NCBI GenBank assembly: GCA_009840695.1
Contig: VXNG01000166.1
Location: 1-11,680 of the forward strand
Length of the DNA stretch: 11,680 nt
Source of the DNA: Acidimicrobiaceae bacterium
GTDB lineage: Bacteria > Actinomycetota > Acidimicrobiia > Acidimicrobiales > Aldehydirespiratoraceae
Direction: 5' to 3'
Below the pieces are notes generated by a model. The model was not told the DNA's origin, did not search any database, and saw only the letters and a list, made by a program, of their open reading frames with translations. The translations under genes were made by a program, and so were the position numbers. Of the stretch, positions 8,401-11,680 are shown piece by piece (the first letter of the stretch is position 1; every line of letters begins with the position of its first letter).

Positions 8401-9582
8401 CGCGGCCAGCTCGGCGTTGAGAGCGTCGCGGTCTCTGCGGGCGGTCCGCTCGGCCCGGTCCAATTCGCCGGCATCCGCGGACGCTCGCTTCTCTGCGGTC
8501 TGGACCCGGCCGGTTGCCGCCTCGCACTGCTTGGCCAAGTCGTGCACGAACTTGCGGAGGTCTTCAAGTTGTTGGCCCCGCTCATATGCCTGCGACCTGC
8601 GAAGCGCCTCGATCTCGCGGCGCAGTCGCCGCTCGTCACCTCCGAGGCCGTCCAGCTCGGCGTCGAGCCGGGCTATCTCGGCCTCGGCGGTCTCTGCGGC
8701 CCGTCGCCGTTTCTGCTCGTCGCGGCCGCAGTTGCGCCGGGCGGTGAGGCGCCGGCGGCCCTCGTCGATCCGTCGTCGCAGGTCGCTTAGACAGTAGGAC
8801 CCGTAGACGTCGAGAAGGCCCCGGACGGCGTCGAGGGTCTGTGCCAGAGCAGCGACGCTGCGACGGTGCTCTTCGAGGTCGTCGAGGGGCCGCGCGGCAT
8901 CGGTCAGCGCCCGCTCGGAGATCTGGGGCAGCGCGTCCACCAGATAGTTCCGCAGGTCAACGTCGATGCGGTCGCCGACCCGTGGGCTGCGGACCTTGTT
9001 GAGCAGGCTGATGTGCTGCTCGATGGACGCGCCGCCGAAAAGGTGCTGCTCCACCGCGCGCCGGTAGTCGCGGCGATGGCGCTCGCTGAACACCTCGTCG
9101 CCGTCAAGGGCAGCCCGCAGAGCCTCTGACGACAGCGCGACTCCCCCCGAGACCAGGTCCAGGTCGATCCCCGGGCGCTTGGAGGTCAGGAACCACCAGG
9201 TGTTGACCCGCTCGGACTGCCGGTTGGCTTTGATCCCGCAGCCGCAGACCAGGAACTCGCCCCGTCGCTCGAACTCGATCCACAGGTAGCCCGCGGGCTG
9301 GGCGTCGTCGCGCCCGCTGAGCATCCAGGACTTGAGGATCCCGCTCTGCTCTCCTGCGGCGTCGATGCGGCCCTCCCGCGTGGTCAGCAGGAACGGCAGC
9401 AGCATGTTCATCGCCGTCGACTTGCCCGAGCCGTTCACGCCGCGCAGCAGCAGCCGGCCGTCCGCGAAGTGCAGCACCTCGTTGCCGTACTGGTACACGT
9501 TGATGATCCCGGCCCGGTTCAGCCGCCACCGGCAGGCAATGTCCGTCCCGTTTGGGGTCTGGCCCGCCGCATGCTCGCTCAC
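5473..9582 (-). CDS. jetC: JetC-like Wadjet SMC ATPase (TIGR02680, MukB/SbcC-like)
   Basis: This is the 1369-residue motor of the Wadjet complex. Known JetC proteins dimerise, bind DNA between coiled-coil arms and use ATP to extrude loops. The N-terminal head carries Walker A, GVNGSGKST (48-56, Lys54). Coiled coil spans about 265-600, interrupted by Pro/Asp/Ser-rich linkers near 407-437 and 527-553. A globular hinge-like domain covers about 610-740, and coiled coil resumes from 745 to about 1080. The C-terminal head has the ABC signature LSEGEKKLATYLPLF (1251-1265) and Walker B FVLLDDAFAKV (1291-1301), followed by FIATSERLWG (1320-1329). The second Walker B acidic residue is Asp (1296), where SMC proteins usually have Glu. 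No frameshift is visible. The start is GTG at 9582, with no Shine-Dalgarno motif before it. It is the first gene of the operon, unlike the usual jetABCD order. Confidence 0.95.
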   Translation of the reverse strand: MSEHAAGQTPNGTDIACRWRLNRAGIINVYQYGNEVLHFADGRLLLRGVNGSGKSTAMNMLLPFLLTTREGRIDAAGEQSGILKSWMLSGRDDAQPAGYLWIEFERRGEFLVCGCGIKANRQSERVNTWWFLTSKRPGIDLDLVSGGVALSSEALRAALDGDEVFSERHRRDYRRAVEQHLFGGASIEQHISLLNKVRSPRVGDRIDVDLRNYLVDALPQISERALTDAARPLDDLEEHRRSVAALAQTLDAVRGLLDVYGSYCLSDLRRRIDEGRRRLTARRNCGRDEQKRRRAAETAEAEIARLDAELDGLGGDERRLRREIEALRRSQAYERGQQLEDLRKFVHDLAKQCEAATGRVQTAEKRASADAGELDRAERTARRDRDALNAELAAAGELAQRCRLDRRPPGPVAPAEAGASDRGPSDTAPFDPRPVEQRLDAVAAAVARRRTDTEHMHDALSAEQAAERRLEQSESAHRQAATAADQASERLAENTRLLDAARREWAEAIVQWAEATRILIESAGLDAPVTAAVAQPGSGSGASDEDAATHNPDDLRARLHAETEALVDLWLRAAGDVEARLARELEAEQEAQNLVDELALRTEPTAPRLDWQSEADYCLADLVDFAPGLDDSQRAGLEAALQSSGLLSARPADEAVELEVGDLAAVASPGVANPLSELLIVTVPPRLEGQVDEGSIRKLLESISYSPSSGATALATLGGAFKVGSLRGLHSKERAEHIGSTARRAALKQARAEARTRLDEATDAVRLSRDELASHRESQRSAQRQRSILPTTEPILSARAAVDAATAALDEAVARRSDAAQTAAEAERALANASDALQRTATTLSLPQDSQGLAAFERDLAETDSTLQQCRSLLGALGRSLQDEHRWFGRWRDAVEALEAERAELRRRQSTHDDEQATLATLEDSIGAEYAEVVADLDRCGAELDAVEAKAPEVRAERDAAFVHKAEAQAEATAAGERREKAEQDCEVTRVSLDKALATPGYLAAARVRADTEHAEDAVVAAAAGSAGLQEMVDALSPLVPPDLAEVQPDSVYQSLQRRRDVLGANWDAEARQPDPAMPLVVEVTGPSGRATLADSVMAVSQQHQQVAGLLSRKQDDALRELLQGLIASEIAGRIFGAERLVEHINRRLGEVATAHRVGVRLRWRRSRELDDATRRMVELLAKRPDLRTPDEDHELRRALSQRLDDARAEQPDVPYRQLIADTLDYKNWHDMAVMVRKGSQETRLSRSTPLSEGEKKLATYLPLFAAASASCDALAEQQAAPGEKPGIARFVLLDDAFAKVSEDNHAALFGLLVQLELDFIATSERLWGTHKTVPALAVTEVIRDATLSTILLEHYRWDGNTLEREDVS

Positions 9583-9590
9583 GGCGGGGG

Positions 9591-9596
9591 AAGATA
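9591..9596 (-). promoter_or_regulatory. Candidate -10 element (TATCTT) for a leaderless jetC transcript
   Basis: On the minus strand TATCTT fits the actinobacterial TAnnnT -10 pattern and lies eight bases before the GTG start of jetC at 9582. Transcription from it would begin at or next to the start codon. The bases between (CCCCCGCC) contain no ribosome-binding purine run, which fits a leaderless mRNA. No convincing -35 hexamer is seen at the right distance. Confidence 0.35.
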
Positions 9597-9647
9597 CCGC
9601 GCTGCTGCGACACCATCTAGGGCGTCGATTCCGGATCGATCAATCTC

Positions 9648-9675
9648 AGTGTAAAATCATGATAAATATTGTAAA
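9648..9675 (-). promoter_or_regulatory. Alternative minus-strand promoter for the jet operon (TTTACA-16-TACACT)
   Basis: On the minus strand TTTACA (9675-9670, 5/6 to the -35 consensus) is 16 bases from TACACT (9653-9648, 4/6 to the -10 consensus). It would give a 5' leader of roughly 60 bases before jetC. It competes with the TATCTT candidate nearer the start codon, and the sequence cannot decide between them. AT-rich DNA produces such matches easily. Confidence 0.3.
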
Positions 9676-9678
9676 TGC

Positions 9679-9708
9679 TTGACAAATGTCGTACCCCTAT
9701 GGCATTAT
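9679..9708 (+). promoter_or_regulatory. Sigma-70-type promoter of the DUF222-HNH gene
   Basis: A perfect TTGACA (9679-9684) is followed after 18 bases by CATTAT (9703-9708, 4/6 to TATAAT). The expected transcription start, about seven bases on, coincides with the ATG at 9715, which implies a leaderless mRNA. A 10-base palindrome, GACAAATGTC (9681-9690), overlaps the -35 element and could be an operator half or full site. Confidence 0.6.
9681..9690. repeat. Perfect inverted repeat GACA-AA-TGTC over the -35 element
   Basis: GACA and TGTC are exact reverse complements separated by AA, and the first arm is part of the TTGACA hexamer of the rightward promoter. A dimeric repressor bound here would block that promoter and sit close to the leftward promoter. 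A single short palindrome is weak evidence and no second copy is seen in the gap. Confidence 0.3.
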
Positions 9709-9714
9709 GTGTTC

Positions 9715-11097
9715 ATGCTGATTGAAGCCGCTCGACGGGCTGAGGCCGCTGCCAGGGAGATGCTGGCGCTGGTGAACGAGGGCTCGGTGCCGTGCGTGGA
9801 GATTCGTGAAGCGCTGGCGGTGTCCAAAGCGATCGCCGGGATCAATTCTGCGTTCCAGGTCGCAGGCGCGGCCAGCATCGCCGGCAGCGAGCGACACGGC
9901 GACGGCGGCGCTGAGGTACTCGCCGGTGCAGCCGGGTTGTCGCGTCAGGAGGCCCGGAGCCAGGTCAAGACGGCCGAGGCGCTGCGGAAGGCGCCGAAGC
10001 TGCGTGACGCTGTCGAGTCGGGGCGGGTGCCGGCAGCCAACGCCAGGCGCCTCGCCGAGGCGGTCGAGGGGACCAGCGCAGCCGATGTCGAGTCCGACTC
10101 TGAGTTGTTGGCCAAGGCGGAGTCGCTGCGGCCCGAGCAGTTCACCAAAGAGGCCCGCCGTTGGACGGTTGAGCGCCAAGACGACGGCGGTGCGTCTGAG
10201 CATGCCCGCCAGCGGGCGAGGCGTTGTGTGCGCGTCTGGGACGGCGACGACGGGATGGTGCACCTGCACGGCCGGTTCGACCCGGTCACGGGCAAACGCA
10301 TCGCCACCCGCCTGCGAGCCGACGCCAGCCGCATGTACGACGCCGACAAGACGGCGGCCAAGAACGGCGGCGCTGACCGGCGCAGCTTCGACCAGTGCAT
10401 GGCCGACGCGCTCGACAACCTCACCGCCGGCGCGGCCGGCCGCGGCAAGCCCTTCGCCGACATCTGCGTGGTCGCCCACCTCGACGACGCCACCGGCAAG
10501 CTCGTGGCCGAGACCCCAGAAGGCCACCGGCTGCCGGCCGCAGTCTTCGAGGAGCTCTCCTGCAACGCCAAGCTCACCGGCGTGCTCTATAGCCGCAAGG
10601 GCAAGCCCATCTGGCGCACCGAGCCCACACGCCGCGTCACGGACGCCCAATGGCAGTTGCTCATCGCCCGCTACGGAGGCTGCTTCCACTGCGGCGCTGA
10701 TCCGGGCATATGCCAGGCTCACCACATCGAGCCGGTGTCACAAGGCGGACCCACCAAACTCGACAACCTCGTGCCGGCCTGCTGGACCTGCCACCACAGA
10801 ATCCACCACGATGGCTGGCGGATCTACAAGAGCCCCGACGGCAACCACACACTGCACCCGCCCGACCACATCCACTACGGACCCGCCCGAGCGCCCGACC
10901 CGCCAGTCCTGTTCGGACCGAGCGACCACAACAGCCTCGAAGCGTCGGCGCCCCCCGTCGGCCCGCACCCGGCCGCGCGCGCAGCAACCGACCACGCCGG
11001 CCCGCGAACGCGTTCCGGTCCCGCGTCTGCAAGGGCTGCACTGAGAAGCGCCCGCAATGAACGCGACGGACCCGCCCAGATCACCGCCGGTGGATGA
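9715..11097 (+). CDS. DUF222 / HNH endonuclease-domain protein (13E12 repeat type)
   Basis: This 460-residue protein has the architecture of the actinobacterial '13E12' family, which often occurs in many copies per genome and whose biological role is not settled. Residues about 1-290 form the helical DUF222 region, with GLSRQEARSQVKTAEALRKAP near 74-94 and VHLHGRFDPVTGKRI near 182-196. Residues 312-370 form a zinc-stapled HNH domain. CFHC (323-326) and CWTC (356-359) are the cysteine pairs, HHIEP (336-340) holds the first catalytic histidine, DNLVP (350-354) the Asn, and CHHRIHH (359-365) the last histidines. All key residues are present, so DNA nicking or cutting is plausible but unproven. 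A Pro/Ala-rich, probably disordered tail follows (about 390-460). The ATG at 9715 is chosen because an upstream TTG in the same frame lies on the promoter -35 hexamer. It is transcribed divergently from jetC. Confidence 0.9.
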   Translation: MLIEAARRAEAAAREMLALVNEGSVPCVEIREALAVSKAIAGINSAFQVAGAASIAGSERHGDGGAEVLAGAAGLSRQEARSQVKTAEALRKAPKLRDAVESGRVPAANARRLAEAVEGTSAADVESDSELLAKAESLRPEQFTKEARRWTVERQDDGGASEHARQRARRCVRVWDGDDGMVHLHGRFDPVTGKRIATRLRADASRMYDADKTAAKNGGADRRSFDQCMADALDNLTAGAAGRGKPFADICVVAHLDDATGKLVAETPEGHRLPAAVFEELSCNAKLTGVLYSRKGKPIWRTEPTRRVTDAQWQLLIARYGGCFHCGADPGICQAHHIEPVSQGGPTKLDNLVPACWTCHHRIHHDGWRIYKSPDGNHTLHPPDHIHYGPARAPDPPVLFGPSDHNSLEASAPPVGPHPAARAATDHAGPRTRSGPASARAALRSARNERDGPAQITAGG

Positions 11098-11373
11098 GTC
11101 GATGGGCTCGTGCCGCTCCTGCCGTTCAAGTGTGCCAGTTGCTCGACCGGGTCCTGAAACTGCTCGGCTGCGCTGCGAAGCGCCGAGAATCGGCACAACC
11201 AGCCCGGACGCGACTCCGCAGACGGAACGAGCACCGCCCTCGTCCAACCCCGGTCCGGTCCGGCACCGGAGCGGAGCAACAGATAGCTCCTGGATCCCTG
11301 ATCGACGAATCGGGTCCGTTCGCGGTGCGGCCCGGCTCTCGCCTCCTAGAACGTGCCGGTAGCCTTCGGGATC
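11098..11373. other. Gap without a supported gene between the HNH and carboxylase genes
   Basis: Frames of about 100 codons are open here on the plus strand (11057-11362 and 11094-11381), but their Ser/Pro/Arg-rich products resemble no family and overlap the flanking genes. Two small stems are visible: GCCGA-GAA-TCGGC at 11182-11194, and CCGGT-5-ACCGG at 11255-11269, the latter preceded by an extra CCGGT copy. Neither has a T-run, so any terminator role for the HNH gene is doubtful. The end of the gap holds a candidate promoter element for the next gene. Confidence 0.5.
11360..11365 (+). promoter_or_regulatory. Candidate -10 element (TAGCCT) for the carboxylase gene
   Basis: TAGCCT fits the TAnnnT pattern of actinobacterial -10 elements and is separated by eight bases from a GTG at 11374, the same spacing as proposed for jetC. 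It would give a leaderless message starting at that GTG. The bases between carry no Shine-Dalgarno motif. The -35 region is unconvincing. Confidence 0.3.
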
Positions 11374-11680
11374 GTGGCTGATACGCCCATGAACGACAAG
11401 CTCGAGGATCTGAGGACCCGAAAGTCCGAGGCGCTCGCCGCCGGTCCCGAGCGGGCGGTGAAGCGCCAGCACGACAAGGGCAAGCTGCTGGCCCGGGAAC
11501 GGCTCGACTATCTGCTCGATGCCGGATCGTTCCACGAGCTCGACATGCTGGCCCGGCACCGGGCCCACGAGGCCGGACTCGACGACCGTCCCTACACCGA
11601 CGGCGTGATCACCGGCTGGGGGACCATCGACGGCCGCAAGGTCTTCGTGTTCGCCCAGGACTTCACGGTCATGGGCGGCG
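11374..11680 (+). CDS. pccB: Acyl-CoA carboxylase beta (carboxyltransferase) subunit, PccB-like, 5' part
   Basis: The first 102 codons of a biotin-dependent carboxyltransferase subunit run off the right edge. Full-length members have about 510-530 residues. It would move carboxyl from biotin to propionyl-CoA or another acyl-CoA in the cytoplasm. Diagnostic N-terminal features are KRQHDKGKLLARERLDYLLD, the substrate-side segment GSFHELDMLARHR, the family strand YTDGVITGWGTIDGR, and VFVFAQDFTVMGG just before the window ends. The start is either GTG at 11374 (preferred from the upstream TAGCCT) or ATG at 11389, five codons later. A TAG in the same frame at 11347 limits how far upstream it can begin, and a GTG at 11353 is a third option. 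Whether the product prefers propionyl-, acetyl- or another acyl-CoA cannot be told from this fragment. It looks like core metabolism beside the defence region. Confidence 0.93.
   Translation, partial: MADTPMNDKLEDLRTRKSEALAAGPERAVKRQHDKGKLLARERLDYLLDAGSFHELDMLARHRAHEAGLDDRPYTDGVITGWGTIDGRKVFVFAQDFTVMGG

Larger units (their letters stand above)
9583..9714. promoter_or_regulatory. AT-rich divergent intergenic region between jetC and the HNH gene
   Basis: This gap holds the control signals of both the Wadjet operon (leftward) and the DUF222-HNH gene (rightward). The part from about 9648 to 9714 is roughly two-thirds A/T by eye, in sharp contrast to the GC-rich genes on both sides, as expected for promoter or regulator-binding DNA. 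It includes the palindromes TCATGA (9657-9662), AATATT (9665-9670) and GACAAATGTC (9681-9690). Candidate promoters in both directions overlap here, so shared regulation is possible. No protein-coding frame or tRNA is seen. Confidence 0.7.

Noticed and set aside
9697..10725. 342-codon minus-strand frame opposite the HNH gene
   Set aside because: It is antisense to a gene with intact DUF222 and HNH motifs and shows no domain of its own.
11182..11269. Small hairpins after the HNH gene as a terminator
   Set aside because: The stems are only five bases and lack a T-run, so they are mentioned in the gap entry but not called as terminators.
11057..11381. Two overlapping plus-strand frames of about 100 codons between the HNH and carboxylase genes
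   Set aside because: They show no family resemblance, no start signals and low-complexity composition, and they overlap both neighbours.
1..11680. CRISPR array, tRNA, rRNA, insertion sequence or toxin-antitoxin pair
   Set aside because: I read for regular repeats, cloverleaf-like segments, transposase motifs and small gene pairs and found none I could support.

Overview
The window is very GC-rich with strong G/C third-position bias, so most long open frames are antisense shadows. The gene families (a DUF222/HNH '13E12-type' protein, a DUF2397/DUF2398/DUF2399/SMC cassette, a PccB-type carboxyltransferase) and the lack of Shine-Dalgarno motifs before several genes point to a high-GC actinobacterium. 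An Acidimicrobiia-like lineage is a guess from overall flavour, not something the sequence proves.

Layout. Positions 1-134 hold no gene I can support. From 9582 down to 135 the minus strand carries one co-directional block: a 1369-aa SMC/MukB-like ATPase (9582-5473), a DUF2397 protein (5476-3932), a DUF2398 protein (3935-2748), a DUF2399 Toprim protein (2751-1375) and an Old Yellow Enzyme (OYE)-family flavin oxidoreductase (1346-135). The first four form a complete Wadjet (JetABCD) anti-plasmid system of the TIGR02677/02678/02679/02680 kind, which I recall as type II. The genes run C-A-B-D rather than the usual A-B-C-D. Every junction inside the cassette is a 4-base start/stop overlap (GTGA, ATGA, GTGA), so the four are almost certainly one translationally coupled operon. 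An 11-codon mini-ORF, joined by the same kind of overlap at both ends, bridges jetD to the oxidoreductase.

An AT-rich divergent intergenic region (9583-9714) separates jetC from a plus-strand DUF222-HNH endonuclease-like gene (9715-11097) that has a good sigma-70-type promoter and looks leaderless. After a 276-base gap with no supported gene, the 5' end of an acyl-CoA carboxylase beta-subunit gene (from 11374) runs off the right edge. It is probably core metabolism and may mark the edge of the accessory island.

How they work together. From what is known of the family, JetA, JetB and JetC form an SMC complex that loads on DNA and extrudes loops, and JetD is the Topo VI/Spo11-like nuclease subunit that cleaves small circular DNA. 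The role of the linked oxidoreductase and of the divergent HNH gene is unknown. Their linkage to the Wadjet operon is the least explained part of the window.
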